This document shows, piece by piece, positions 15,803-24,530 of a stretch of 64,000 nt of DNA (position 1 is the first letter of the stretch; each line of letters opens with the position of its first letter). The position numbers were made by a program, and so were the translations under genes. The DNA comes from Roseovarius sp. THAF9. GTDB lineage: Bacteria > Pseudomonadota > Alphaproteobacteria > Rhodobacterales > Rhodobacteraceae. The stretch covers positions 62,001 to 126,000 of the forward strand of contig NZ_CP045404.1 of NCBI RefSeq assembly GCF_009363715.1, given 5' to 3'. A model generated the notes under the pieces. It searched no databases. It was not told where the DNA came from and saw nothing but the letters and a program-made list of their open reading frames with translations.

Positions 15803-17041
15803 TCAGCCGACCACGTTGAAGTCCGGCCCGTAGGGATAGCCGGTGATGTTTTCGTGCCCGTCCTCCGTGATGACCAGCACGTCGTGTTCGCGGTAGCCGC
15901 CGGCGCCGGGCTGGCCCTCGGGAATGGTCAGCATCGGCTCCATCGAGATGACCATGCCGGGTTGCAGCACGGTGTCGATATCCTCGCGCAGTTCCAGCCC
16001 GGCCTCGCGGCCGTAGTAGTGCGACAGGATGCCGAAGCTGTGGCCATAACCGAACGTGCGGTATTGCAGCAGGTCCCGCTCGGCCAGGAAGGCGTTGATC
16101 TTGTGCGTGACCTCGGCGCAGGAGATGCCGGGCTTCAGCAGGGACATGCCGTATTCGTGGGCAGCGACGTTGGCCTGCCAGATGGCGAGCGAGGCGGCGT
16201 CGACCTCGCCCGCGAACATGGTGCGTTCGAGGGCAACGTAATAGGCCGAGACCATCGGGAAGGTGTTAAGCGACAGGATATCGCCGCGTTGGAGTTGCCG
16301 GGCCGTGACGGGGTTGTGGGCGCCGTCGGTGTTGAGGCCGGACTGGAACCAGACCCAGCTGTCGCGGTATTCGGCATCGGGGAAACGCTTGGCGATTTCC
16401 AATTCCATCGCGTCGCGCCCGGCCATGGCCACGTCGATCTCGCGCGTGCCGATGCGGACCGCGTCGCGGATGGCATGGCCGCCGACATCGGCTATGGCGG
16501 TGCATTGACGGATGAGGGCGATCTCGGCGGGGGACTTGGCCATGCGCTGGTTCATGGTGTGAGGTGACAGGTCGACCGTTTTCCTTGGCGAAAGGAAGTG
16601 ATCCAGCTTGCCACGTTGCTGCACCGTGAGGTGGTCGGATTCGTAGCCGATCACGCCGCCGGTGCCGGTGACGGAGGCGATTGCGCGCCAGTAATTGTCG
16701 CGCTGCCAGTCGGTGTAGGTGATGTTGTCGCCATGGCTGCGGCGCCATGGCTGGCCTGCGTCGATGCCCGCCGAGATGGTGACGCTATCGGTGGCGGTGA
16801 CGACAAGGCTGTAGGGCCGCCCGAAGGCGCAGTAGAGGAAGCCCGAGTAGTAGGCGATGTTGTGCATCGACGTGAAGACGGCGGCGGTGACGCCGGTTTC
16901 GGCCATGATGCGGCGCAGGTCGGCGAGGCGCTGATCGTACTCGGACGGTGCGAAGGGCAGCGGGGCCTTTTCGCCATTGTGGAAGCGATAGAAGTCGGGG
17001 CGCTTGGCCGCGAAGTCGGTCTGGTTTTGAGGTGCAGTCAT
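15803..17041 (-). CDS. Creatinase (creatine amidinohydrolase)
   Basis: A 412-residue M24-fold protein. The N-terminal domain contains SMHNIAYYSGFLYCAFGRPY and ISAGIDAGQPWRRSHGDNI. The C-terminal pita-bread domain contains WFQSGLNTDGAHNPVT, FGYGHSFGILSHYYGREAG and MEPMLTIPEGQPGAGGYREH. These closely match my memory of Pseudomonas creatinase, which hydrolyses creatine to sarcosine and urea without metal, using an active-site histidine. A generic Xaa-Pro aminopeptidase would retain the five metal ligands and lack the ISAGIDGGQPWRRS motif. No sarcosine oxidase or creatininase is adjacent. It is divergent from the P1 peptidase gene at 17205. Confidence 0.88.
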   Translation of the reverse strand: MTAPQNQTDFAAKRPDFYRFHNGEKAPLPFAPSEYDQRLADLRRIMAETGVTAAVFTSMHNIAYYSGFLYCAFGRPYSLVVTATDSVTISAGIDAGQPWRRSHGDNITYTDWQRDNYWRAIASVTGTGGVIGYESDHLTVQQRGKLDHFLSPRKTVDLSPHTMNQRMAKSPAEIALIRQCTAIADVGGHAIRDAVRIGTREIDVAMAGRDAMELEIAKRFPDAEYRDSWVWFQSGLNTDGAHNPVTARQLQRGDILSLNTFPMVSAYYVALERTMFAGEVDAASLAIWQANVAAHEYGMSLLKPGISCAEVTHKINAFLAERDLLQYRTFGYGHSFGILSHYYGREAGLELREDIDTVLQPGMVISMEPMLTIPEGQPGAGGYREHDVLVITEDGHENITGYPYGPDFNVVG

Positions 17042-17204
17042 AGTGTGACCCTCCTAATCAAAGAAAGGTCCCGGCGTTCAGGACTGTTGGGATGTGAGAC
17101 CCGAGGTTTGGGCGACGCCATCGCCCGCGGGTCTGATGCTGTTCTTGCAGAGCGGGATGTGTCTGGCAAGATGGTCCGCGACAAAAAGAGGACGGAAACG
17201 GACC

Positions 17205-18203
17205 ATGACGGCAAGACCGGGAGAGCGGAACCTGATCACGGATGTGCCGGGGATACTGGTGGGACAGGCCGAAGATGCGGCGGTGAAAACGGGTGTGAGC
17301 GTTGTGGTGGGGGACGCGCCTTTTACCGCTGGTGTGCACGTCATGGGCGGGGCGCCGGGGACGCGGGAGACGGATTTGCTGGCGCCGGACAAGGTGGTGG
17401 AGGAGGTCGATGCGCTGGTGCTGTCGGGCGGATCGGCGTTTGGTTTGGATGCGGCATCGGGCGTGGTGGACGGGTTGCGCGCCGAGGGGCGCGGCTTTGC
17501 CGTGGGAGATCAGCGCGTGCCGATCGTGCCGGGGGCGATCCTGTTCGATCTACTGAATGGCGGAGACAAGGACTGGGTGGAGAATCCGTACAAGCGGCTG
17601 GGGCGGGAGGCGCTGGCCGGACGGGGTGAGGCGTTCGATCTTGGGAGTTCCGGGTCCGGAGCGGGCGCGGTGACGGCGGATTTCAAGGGAGGCTTGGGCT
17701 CGGCCTCGGTCGTACTGGCGTCGGGTGTGACGGTGGGCGCGCTAGTAGCAGTGAACGCGTTGGGGTCGGCCGTGGCCGGCGCGCGCGGCGAGTTCTGGGC
17801 GGCGCCGTTCGAGATGGGTGACGAGTTTGGCGGGCTGGGCGTGGCGCGGAACTTCGGAGATGTGCACGCGCCGCGCACGAAGCTGGGACAGCACGCGGCG
17901 ACGACGATCGGAGTGGTTGCGACGGATGTGACGCTGACACAGGCGCAGTGCACGCGGATGGCGGTGGCGGCGCATGATGGGTATGCGCGTGCCTTGGTGC
18001 CCTCGCATACGCCGATGGACGGGGATTTGATCTTTGCCGCCGCCACGGGGCGTGGTGCTGCGCCGGACGTTGCGGGGCAGTTGGCGCTGGGCCATGCGGC
18101 GGCCACCTGCGTGGCGCGGGCGATTGCCCGGGCGGTTTATGCGGCGCGGCCCGCCGAGGGGGATGGGGTGCCGTGTTGGGCGGAGCGGTTCGGACAGGTA
18201 TGA
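17205..18203 (+). CDS. P1 family (DmpA/BapA-type) peptidase
   Basis: A 332-residue N-terminal-nucleophile peptidase of family S58. It has the ITDVPGILVGQ opening, the ALVLSGGSAFGLDAASGV motif and KGGLGSAS, where autocleavage between G165 and S166 would release the nucleophilic serine. Relatives are beta-aminopeptidases or D-aminopeptidases, so a role in degrading unusual small peptides or amides is plausible. I chose the ATG at 17205, which starts MTARPGERN, rather than a leader from 17094. The divergent arrangement with creatinase suggests shared control. Confidence 0.85.
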   Translation: MTARPGERNLITDVPGILVGQAEDAAVKTGVSVVVGDAPFTAGVHVMGGAPGTRETDLLAPDKVVEEVDALVLSGGSAFGLDAASGVVDGLRAEGRGFAVGDQRVPIVPGAILFDLLNGGDKDWVENPYKRLGREALAGRGEAFDLGSSGSGAGAVTADFKGGLGSASVVLASGVTVGALVAVNALGSAVAGARGEFWAAPFEMGDEFGGLGVARNFGDVHAPRTKLGQHAATTIGVVATDVTLTQAQCTRMAVAAHDGYARALVPSHTPMDGDLIFAAATGRGAAPDVAGQLALGHAAATCVARAIARAVYAARPAEGDGVPCWAERFGQV

Positions 18204-18208
18204 GACGC

Positions 18209-18233
18209 AGGGGCGCGTGGGTTTTCACCCACC
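18209..18233 (+). repeat. 25-bp hairpin repeat, copy 2
   Basis: Identical over 25 bp to 2762-2786 and likewise placed immediately after a plus-strand stop codon (here the P1 peptidase). The core GTGGGT-TTTC-ACCCAC forms a perfect hairpin at 18217-18232. Confidence 0.7.
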
Positions 18234-18273
18234 ATATGCAGGGCCTTTGCGGTGGGCGCGTGGCGTGCGGCGG

Positions 18274-18301
18274 GATTTGAGTATTTTCGGCAAGAAAAAG
18301 C
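18274..18301 (+). repeat. 28-bp sense-strand 3' element, copy B
   Basis: GATTTGAGTATTT, TC, then GGCAAGAAAAAGC. Identical to the copy at 49812 except for the two spacer bases. It lies 70 bp after the P1 peptidase stop in sense orientation, just before the convergent hydrolase gene end. Confidence 0.65.
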
Positions 18302-18310
18302 CGGCGTGGG

Positions 18311-19099
18311 TCAGACGAGGATATCGCGCATCAGGGGGCTTTCGGGGTCCTTGAGGGCGTCGATGATGTCGAAGTGGTGACGGCCCTTGTCGATGCGCAA
18401 AGGGCAGGACCAGGCGTCGGCCTGCCAGCGGGCTTGATCGAGGAAGACGGGGCGTTCGTCGGCGCCGACCCAGATGTGAGTGGGGATGGCGAGGCGGTCG
18501 GCCATCAACGCGGGGCTTGCGGCGGCGGCGGTGGCTTCGGTCAGTTGGAACTGGGCGTTCATCGCGGTGTGCAGGAGCGGGCGCAGGTCGGAGACCGGGG
18601 AGATCGGGGTAATTGTGTTGATGCGGTCGGTGATGTCGGTGGGCAGGAGGCCGGGCTGGGCCATGCGCGAGACGAGGTGACCGCCGGCGGAGTGGCCGGC
18701 GAGGGCGAGGGAGCCGGGCTCGACCTTGGCGATGGTCTGAATGGCGCGGGCGATCTGCCGGGTGATGTCGGCGATGCGCACGTCCGGGCAGAGGTCGTAG
18801 GAGGGCATGGCGACGGACCAGCCGCGGGCAAGCGCGCCCATGGCGAAGTGGGACCAGAAGGAGCGGTCGAAGCGGAGCCAGTAGCCGCCGTGGACGAAGA
18901 CGAGCGTGCCTTTCGGCGCGGTTTTGGGGCGGAGGAGGTCGTAGGCCTGGCGCGGGGTATCGCCGTAAGGAACGCCGAGATCGTCGCAGCCAGGTGCGCG
19001 TGCCTGGCGGAAGGCTGCCGCCTCGGAGGCCCAGCGGGGTGGGTAGCTTTCGCCGTCCGGAATGTGGGGGACGTTGGCGTAGGCGTCGTCGTAATCCAT
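18311..19099 (-). CDS. Alpha/beta hydrolase, kynurenine-formamidase-like
   Basis: A 262-residue alpha/beta hydrolase. The oxyanion motif HGGYW and the nucleophile elbow GHSAGGHL are visible, as is a late GRHHFDIID segment supplying the catalytic histidine. HGGYW with GHSAGG is typical of arylformamidase-type hydrolases (kynurenine formamidase of the eukaryotic AFMID family), but bacterial members vary in substrate. I chose the ATG at 19099, preceded by AAGGAG. It is divergent from the aldehyde dehydrogenase at 19183, with only 83 bp between the start codons. Confidence 0.82.
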   Translation of the reverse strand: MDYDDAYANVPHIPDGESYPPRWASEAAAFRQARAPGCDDLGVPYGDTPRQAYDLLRPKTAPKGTLVFVHGGYWLRFDRSFWSHFAMGALARGWSVAMPSYDLCPDVRIADITRQIARAIQTIAKVEPGSLALAGHSAGGHLVSRMAQPGLLPTDITDRINTITPISPVSDLRPLLHTAMNAQFQLTEATAAAASPALMADRLAIPTHIWVGADERPVFLDQARWQADAWSCPLRIDKGRHHFDIIDALKDPESPLMRDILV

Positions 19100-19182
19100 G
19101 ATCTGCTCCTTCGGGCTGGCCCTAGACATTTTCTGCCCCAGATGCTTTGCCAAGACGAGACGTTTTTGCCGGAGGATGCGCC

Positions 19183-20661
19183 ATGCTCGATACTGCCACC
19201 AACCTGAAATCGCTTTTGAAGGACCCCGATCTGCTGGCCGAGAAGGCCTATGCCGGGGGTAAGTGGGTCGACGGTGCGGACGGCGCGACGTTCGAAGTGG
19301 TGAACCCGGCGCGGGGTGACGTGATCGCCAAAGTGGCGGACCTGGATCGGAGCCAAGTGGCCGACGTGATCGCGGGCGCGGCGAAGGCACAGAAGGAATG
19401 GGCCAAGTGGACCGGCAAGGAGCGGGCGGCGGTGCTGCGCAAGTGGTTCGACCTCATGATGGAGCACCAGGATGACCTGGGCACGATCCTGACCGCCGAG
19501 CAGGGCAAACCGCTGACCGAGGCCAAGGGCGAGATCGCCTATGGCGCGTCATTCATCGAGTTCTTCGGGGAAGAGGCCAAGCGGGTTTACGGCGAGATGA
19601 TCCCCGGTCATCAGCGCGACAAGCGGATCATGGTGCTGAAGCAGCCGATCGGGGTGGCCGCATCCATTACGCCGTGGAATTTCCCGAACGCGATGATCAC
19701 GCGTAAGGCCGGGCCCGCGCTGGCGGCGGGCTGTGCGTTCGTGGGTCGTCCGGCGGCGGAGACGCCGTTGTCGGCCACGGCGATGGGTGTGCTGGCCGAG
19801 CGGGCGGGCATTCCGGCGGGGGTGTTCAACATCGTGACCTCGTCGCGGTCGAGCGACATCGGCAAGGAGTTCTGCGAGAACCCGAACGTGCGCAAGCTGA
19901 CCTTTACTGGGTCGACCGAGGTGGGGCGCATCCTGTTGCGGCAAGCCGCCGACCAGGTGATGAAATGCTCGATGGAGCTGGGGGGCAATGCGCCGTTCAT
20001 CGTGTTCGACGATGCCGACGTGGATGCCGCCGTGGAAGGCGCGATCATGTGCAAGTTCCGCAACAACGGGCAGACCTGTGTCTGTGCCAACCGAATCTAT
20101 GTGCAGGCGGGGGTTTATGACGCCTTTGCCGAGAAGCTGAAGGACCGGGTGAGCCAGATGAAGGTCGGCGACGGTCTGGAGGACGGCACCGAGCTGGGGC
20201 CGTTGATCAACCCGGAGGCATCCGAGAAGGTAGTCGAGCATATCGAGGATGCGAAATCCAAAGGGGGCAAAGTGATCCTTGGTGGCGCGGATGGCGAGAT
20301 GGACGGCAATTTCTTCAAGCCGACGATCCTGACGGGTGTGACGCAGGATATGAAGGTGAGCCAGGAAGAGACGTTCGGGCCGCTGGCGCCGCTCTTCAAG
20401 TTCGAGGACGAGGATGACGTGATCGCCATGGCGAACGACACGATATTTGGCTTGGCCAGCTATTTCTACGCCAAGGATCTGAGCCGGGTCTACAAGGTGG
20501 CCGAGGCGCTGGAATACGGGATCGTGGGGGTGAATACCGGCATCATTTCGACGGAGGTCGCACCGTTCGGTGGCGTCAAGCAGTCGGGGCTGGGCCGGGA
20601 AGGCAGCCATCACGGGATCGAGGATTTCCTGGAGATGAAATACGTCTGCATGAGCGTGTGA
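19183..20661 (+). CDS. gabD: NAD(P)-dependent succinate-semialdehyde dehydrogenase
   Basis: A 492-residue aldehyde dehydrogenase. It shows [20 protein letters not shown] (nucleotide binding), [11 protein letters not shown], the catalytic glutamate in [12 protein letters not shown] and the catalytic cysteine in [11 protein letters not shown] (two cysteines, as in GabD-type enzymes), and the C-terminal [13 protein letters not shown]. The lysine usual in KPAE is replaced by arginine ([11 protein letters not shown]), which may affect NADP binding. It oxidises succinate semialdehyde or a related short semialdehyde. GGAGG precedes the ATG at 19183. The DapA-family gene begins at once after its stop, implying a common catabolic unit. 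Confidence 0.88.
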   Translation: MLDTATNLKSLLKDPDLLAEKAYAGGKWVDGADGATFEVVNPARGDVIAKVADLDRSQVADVIAGAAKAQKEWAKWTGKERAAVLRKWFDLMMEHQDDLGTILTAEQGKPLTEAKGEIAYGASFIEFFGEEAKRVYGEMIPGHQRDKRIMVLKQPIGVAASITPWNFPNAMITRKAGPALAAGCAFVGRPAAETPLSATAMGVLAERAGIPAGVFNIVTSSRSSDIGKEFCENPNVRKLTFTGSTEVGRILLRQAADQVMKCSMELGGNAPFIVFDDADVDAAVEGAIMCKFRNNGQTCVCANRIYVQAGVYDAFAEKLKDRVSQMKVGDGLEDGTELGPLINPEASEKVVEHIEDAKSKGGKVILGGADGEMDGNFFKPTILTGVTQDMKVSQEETFGPLAPLFKFEDEDDVIAMANDTIFGLASYFYAKDLSRVYKVAEALEYGIVGVNTGIISTEVAPFGGVKQSGLGREGSHHGIEDFLEMKYVCMSV

Positions 20662-20669
20662 GACACGGC

Positions 20670-21554
20670 ATGGGAGTTGGATTTCACGGGGTCTTTCCTT
20701 ACCTGGTGTCGCCGATGGATGGCAAGGGCCGCGTCAATCGCGCGGTGCTGACCCGGCTATGTGACGACCTGATCGACGCGGGCGTGCATGGGCTGACGCC
20801 ACTAGGCTCGACGGGGGAGTTTGCGTATCTGAGCTGGCAGCAGAAGCGCGATATCGTCGAGACGGTCGTGGCGGCCGCCAAGGGCCGGGTGCCGGTGGTG
20901 GTGGGTGTCGCGGCGACGACGACCCACGAGGCCGTGCGGCAGGCGCGGGAGTTCGCGGCCATGGGCTGTGACGGGATCCTCGCGGTGCTGGAGGCGTATT
21001 TCCCGGTGAGTGACCGGGGCATCAAGGACTACTTCACGGCGGTCGCGGCGGCGGTGGAGTTACCGATCGTGATCTACACCAACCCGAATTTCCAGCGCAG
21101 TGACCTGAGCGTGCCATTGGTCGCGGAGCTGGCGGAGGTCGAGAACATCCGCTGTCTGAAGGATGCGTCGAGCAATACCGGGCGGCTGTTGTCGATCATG
21201 GACCGGGCGGGCGACAAGCTGGATATCTTTGCCGCTTCGGCGCATATCCCGGCCTGCGTGATGCTGATCGGGGGCAAGGGCTGGATGGCGGGGCCCGCGT
21301 GCATCGTGCCGAAGCAGAGTGTGAAACTGTACGAGCTGTGCAAGGTCGGGCAGTACCAAGCGGCGATGGAGTTGCAGCGCGATCTGTGGGCGTTGAACCA
21401 GGCGTTTGCGAAGTACAATCTTGCGGCTTGCGTCAAGGGCGGGCTGGAATTGCAGGGCTATGAGGTCGGCGCGCCGCTGCCGCCGCAGGATGGGCTGAGC
21501 GACGAAGGCCGGGCCGAGTTGAAGGCGGTGCTGGAGCGGGTCGGGGCTCTGTAG
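20670..21554 (+). CDS. Dihydrodipicolinate synthase (DapA) family lyase
   Basis: A 294-residue class I aldolase-fold protein. [13 protein letters not shown] carries the GxxGE motif of the family, IYTNPNFQR supplies the catalytic tyrosine, and CLKDASSN supplies the Schiff-base lysine. Family members include dihydrodipicolinate synthase, N-acetylneuraminate lyase and several sugar-acid or hydroxyproline-pathway enzymes. The gene follows a semialdehyde dehydrogenase, so a catabolic lyase or dehydratase producing a semialdehyde is more likely than lysine synthesis. A GTG at 20658, overlapping the gabD stop, is the alternative start; I preferred the ATG although neither has a strong Shine-Dalgarno. 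Confidence 0.82.
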   Translation: MGVGFHGVFPYLVSPMDGKGRVNRAVLTRLCDDLIDAGVHGLTPLGSTGEFAYLSWQQKRDIVETVVAAAKGRVPVVVGVAATTTHEAVRQAREFAAMGCDGILAVLEAYFPVSDRGIKDYFTAVAAAVELPIVIYTNPNFQRSDLSVPLVAELAEVENIRCLKDASSNTGRLLSIMDRAGDKLDIFAASAHIPACVMLIGGKGWMAGPACIVPKQSVKLYELCKVGQYQAAMELQRDLWALNQAFAKYNLAACVKGGLELQGYEVGAPLPPQDGLSDEGRAELKAVLERVGAL

Positions 21555-21567
21555 GGGGCGCGACGGG

Positions 21568-21603
21568 CGGGATGAGATCCCGTCACGGTGGGATGAAATC
21601 CCA
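21568..21603. repeat. Tandem small perfect hairpins
   Basis: CGGGAT-GAG-ATCCCG (21568-21582) and TGGGAT-GAA-ATCCCA (21589-21603) are two perfect 6-bp hairpins in tandem, 14 bp after the DapA-family stop. The second resembles the reverse complement of the 25-bp hairpin repeat core (GTGGGT-GAAA-ACCCAC). Confidence 0.55.
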
Positions 21604-21683
21604 GCCTACGCTTGCATTGTTGGCGTGAAATTTATTTCGCGCATCGCCAAGGATTGACGACCGGGCGGCGTCCTACAATCGTG

Positions 21684-22226
21684 ATGCGCATGACTGTCAG
21701 TGACGAAACCCTGGCCATAGCCGCAGCCGATGGCGATGCGGCGGCTTTCTCGGCTTTGGTCGAGCGGCACTACGATGCCGTGTTCCGGCTGGCGTTTCGG
21801 CTGACCGGGGCAAGGGCGGAGGCGGAGGATCTGACGCAGGATGTGTGCGCGGCGCTGCCGGGGAAGCTGTCGGGCTTTCGCGGGGCGTCGAAGTTTACCA
21901 CGTGGCTGTGGCGGGTGGTGGTGAACGCGGCCCATGACCGGCGGCGCAGGGCGGCTGTGCGGGCGAAATACGCGGAAGGCTGGGGCGACTGGGAAGTGGA
22001 CCGGCGGGCGGCGGATGCGGAGGTGGCCGAGGCGGTGGACTGGCTGACGCAAGCGATGCGCGCCCTGCCGGAGGAATTGCGGGACACGCTGGCACTGGTG
22101 CTGGATGACATGAGCCATGCCGAGGCGGGCGAGGTGCTGGGCATCTCGGGCGGCACGGTGGGGTGGCGCGTGTCGGAGGCCAAGAAACATCTGCGCGCGA
22201 TGCGCGCGCGAGAGGAGGACGCATGA
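21684..22226 (+). CDS. ECF-type RNA polymerase sigma factor
   Basis: A 180-residue ECF sigma factor. The region 2 signature is at residues 15-75 (AFSALVERHYDAVFRLAFRL and EDLTQDVC). Region 4 spans about residues 115-165 (LPEELRDTLALVLDDMSHAEAGEVLGISGGTVGWR). It would direct RNA polymerase to promoters of an extracytoplasmic or envelope regulon. Its stop overlaps the start of the VWA gene (ATGA), so the downstream membrane protein is the probable regulator of its activity. No separate zinc-binding anti-sigma gene is present. Confidence 0.88.
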   Translation: MRMTVSDETLAIAAADGDAAAFSALVERHYDAVFRLAFRLTGARAEAEDLTQDVCAALPGKLSGFRGASKFTTWLWRVVVNAAHDRRRRAAVRAKYAEGWGDWEVDRRAADAEVAEAVDWLTQAMRALPEELRDTLALVLDDMSHAEAGEVLGISGGTVGWRVSEAKKHLRAMRAREEDA

Positions 22227-24241
22227 GCGACGACCTCGACGATCTGAAGGCCATGATGCAGGCCGCGACACCGAAGCCGGATGCCGGGAAGAAGGCGGCG
22301 GACATCGCCCTGGCGCGGAAAAATTTTGCCGATCTCCAAGAGGCGCGGGATGGCGCGCGTCAAACCTCTGATCGCCCGAAAGCGGGCCTTGTCAGAGGAG
22401 TGACGGACATGTTGATGCGGATGAATACGCGCGGGGCGCTGACGGCGACGACGGCGCTGGTGGCGCTGGGAATGGTCGTGGTGGTGCCGGATTGGCACAA
22501 TGCGCCGGCGCTGCGGGGGGCGCAGCCGGCGGTGACGGAGGCGGAGGACGGTTTGGCGGACGCGGGCGCGCGCAGGGAAGCGCCGGTGCCCGAGCCCGCA
22601 GAGGAACTGACGCTAGATGTCGCCCCGGCGGAGCCTGCGTCGGACGCCGAAGCACCGAGGCCTGCGCCGGAGCCGCAGGTGGCAAGACCCGAGTTGGGCG
22701 CAGAGAAGCGGCGGCAGGCGGCACCTTCTGCGGTGCAGTCCATAGCGCCGCGCGACCTTGAGGGGTATGCCGACGGGGCGGCCAACACCACAACGGTCGG
22801 ACGGATCGCGCAGCCGGATGCGGATGGCGTGGCGACCTTGCCGGAAAGCGATACCGAAGCGTTTCCAAGGGCGGAGCCGAACGCGCTGAAGATCACGGCG
22901 GAAGAGCCGGTTTCGACATTCTCGATCGACGTGGATACGGCATCGTATGGTGTGGTGCGGTCGTCCTTGCGAGCGGGGGTCCTGCCGCCAGAGGAGGCGG
23001 TGCGGATCGAGGAGATGGTAAACTACTTCCCCTACGACTATGCCGCGCCGGATGGCGATGCGCCGTTTGCACCGACGGTCAGCGTGACGGACACGCCGTG
23101 GAACCCGGACACGCAGCTGGTGCATATCGCGATCCAGGGCGAGATGCCGCCCGTAGAGGATCGCCCGCCGCTGAACCTTGTGTTTCTGATCGACACGAGC
23201 GGGTCGATGCAGGCGGCGAACAAGCTGCCGCTGTTGAAGCAATCGCTGACGCTGATGCTGCCGCAGTTGAGTGAGCGGGACAGCGTGGCGATCGTGACCT
23301 ATGCAGGCAGTGCGGGGCAGGCGTTGGCGCCGACCGCGGCGACGGAGCGGGAGATGATTCTGGGCGCGTTGGACCGGTTGGAGGCCGGAGGCTCAACCGC
23401 GGGGCAGGCGGGGTTGCAGCAGGCTTACGCGCTGGCCGGGGAGATGAGCGGCGAGGGCGAGGTATCGCGGGTGATCCTGGCGACGGACGGGGATTTCAAT
23501 GTCGGGATCAGCGACCCGGAGGCGTTGAAAGACTATATCGCCGAACAGCGCCAGAGCGGCACCTACCTGTCGGTCATGGGGTTTGGGCGCGGCAACCTGG
23601 ATGATGCGACAATGCAGGCGCTGGCGCAGAACGGGAACGGGCAGGCGGCCTATATCGACACGCTGTCTGAGGCACAGAAAGTGATGGTCGATCAGGTGAG
23701 CGGGGCGCTTTACCCGATTGCCGATGATGTGAAGATCCAGGTGGAGTTCAATCCGGCGGAAGTCGTCGAGTATCGGCTGATCGGGTACGAAACGCGTGCG
23801 TTGCGGCGCGAGGATTTCAACAACGATCGGGTGGATGCGGGCGATATCGGGGCCGGGCACCAGGTGACGGCGCTTTACGAGATCACGCCGGTGGGCTCGC
23901 CCGCGCAGATGAGTGACCCGCTGCGCTATGGCGAGGCGGAGGCGGTGAGCGGAGAGGCCGATGAGCTTGGGTATTTCAAGCTGCGGTACAAGGCGCCGGG
24001 CGAAGATGAGAGCCAGCTGATCGAACAACCCATTGTCGAAGGGGGCGAGGCCGGGGCCGAAGCGCGATTCGCAGCGGCGATTGCCGGGTTCGGGCAGTTG
24101 TTACGCGGGGAGACGTATCTTGGGGATTGGGGCTATACGGAGGCGATTGCGCTGGCGAATGGGGCCAAGGAGGAAGACCCGTTCGGCTATCGTGCCGAGG
24201 CGGTGCAGCTGATGCGGTTGGCGGAAAGCCTGTCGCGATGA
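22223..24241 (+). CDS. VWA-domain membrane protein (YfbK/DUF3520 type) coupled to the ECF sigma factor
   Basis: A 672-residue protein. Residues 1-70 are charged and cytoplasmic, 72-89 form one membrane helix, and about 90-220 is an Ala/Pro/Glu-rich linker. A conserved FSIDVDTASYGVVRSSL module follows. The von Willebrand A domain has the MIDAS motif DTSGSM at residues 324-329, and a C-terminal DUF3520-like part ends near QLMRLAESLSR. The order of a short cytoplasmic segment, one helix and a large periplasmic sensor matches a transmembrane anti-sigma factor fused to a sensory domain (inference). GAGGAGG lies just upstream of the ATG. Confidence 0.85.
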   Translation: MSDDLDDLKAMMQAATPKPDAGKKAADIALARKNFADLQEARDGARQTSDRPKAGLVRGVTDMLMRMNTRGALTATTALVALGMVVVVPDWHNAPALRGAQPAVTEAEDGLADAGARREAPVPEPAEELTLDVAPAEPASDAEAPRPAPEPQVARPELGAEKRRQAAPSAVQSIAPRDLEGYADGAANTTTVGRIAQPDADGVATLPESDTEAFPRAEPNALKITAEEPVSTFSIDVDTASYGVVRSSLRAGVLPPEEAVRIEEMVNYFPYDYAAPDGDAPFAPTVSVTDTPWNPDTQLVHIAIQGEMPPVEDRPPLNLVFLIDTSGSMQAANKLPLLKQSLTLMLPQLSERDSVAIVTYAGSAGQALAPTAATEREMILGALDRLEAGGSTAGQAGLQQAYALAGEMSGEGEVSRVILATDGDFNVGISDPEALKDYIAEQRQSGTYLSVMGFGRGNLDDATMQALAQNGNGQAAYIDTLSEAQKVMVDQVSGALYPIADDVKIQVEFNPAEVVEYRLIGYETRALRREDFNNDRVDAGDIGAGHQVTALYEITPVGSPAQMSDPLRYGEAEAVSGEADELGYFKLRYKAPGEDESQLIEQPIVEGGEAGAEARFAAAIAGFGQLLRGETYLGDWGYTEAIALANGAKEEDPFGYRAEAVQLMRLAESLSR

Positions 24242-24261
24242 ACAGTGCTGCGCGGAATCAA

Positions 24262-24348
24262 GGTGCAGCTTGCTGCACCGCCGCGCATCGCCGGGCCGCC
24301 CCGTCACGCCAGAGGCGTGCCGACTACAATTGGCGCACCTTTGGTGCG
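24262..24348. repeat. Three consecutive perfect hairpins after the VWA gene
   Basis: GGTGCAGC-TT-GCTGCACC (24262-24279), CACGCC-AGA-GGCGTG (24305-24319) and CGCACC-TTT-GGTGCG (24334-24348) lie within 87 bp. None is followed by a T run. The cluster may be a processed 3' UTR or the remnant of a palindromic repeat family. The rest of 24242-24476 shows no convincing gene. Confidence 0.55.
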
Positions 24349-24476
24349 ACGGCACGGCGATTGGGCTAGACTGGGTGCGCCGTTCATTTCTTTTGCGGAT
24401 TTGGCCGGGATAAAGCGCTCTAGAACAACGGTTGGATCGCCGTACCGCGGCCCGGAGATGCGCGACCCCAAACGAA

Positions 24477-24505
24477 AAACGCCCCGTGGCTGCCACGGAG
24501 CGTTT
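24477..24505 (-). terminator. Rho-independent terminator on the minus strand
   Basis: Read on the minus strand, AAACGCTCCGTGG, loop, CCACGGGGCGTTT forms a strong stem and is followed by TTCG and further T residues. It lies about 110 bp beyond the hsp20 stop and probably ends that transcript. Confidence 0.7.
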
Positions 24506-24530
24506 CGCATGGAAGGATGCGTCGCTTAAC

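Noticed and set aside
15803..17041. Annotation as a generic Xaa-Pro aminopeptidase
   Set aside because: The N-terminal ISAGIDAGQPWRRS and the NTDGAHNPVT segments are specific to creatinase.
24262..24348. Short repeats considered as a CRISPR array
   Set aside because: The hairpins have different sequences, and there are no regularly spaced identical repeats or cas genes.
24238..24369. 43-codon frame overlapping the VWA stop codon (ATGA)
   Set aside because: The overlap is tempting, but the product is alanine/arginine-rich, runs through all three hairpins and has no ribosome-binding site distinct from coding sequence.
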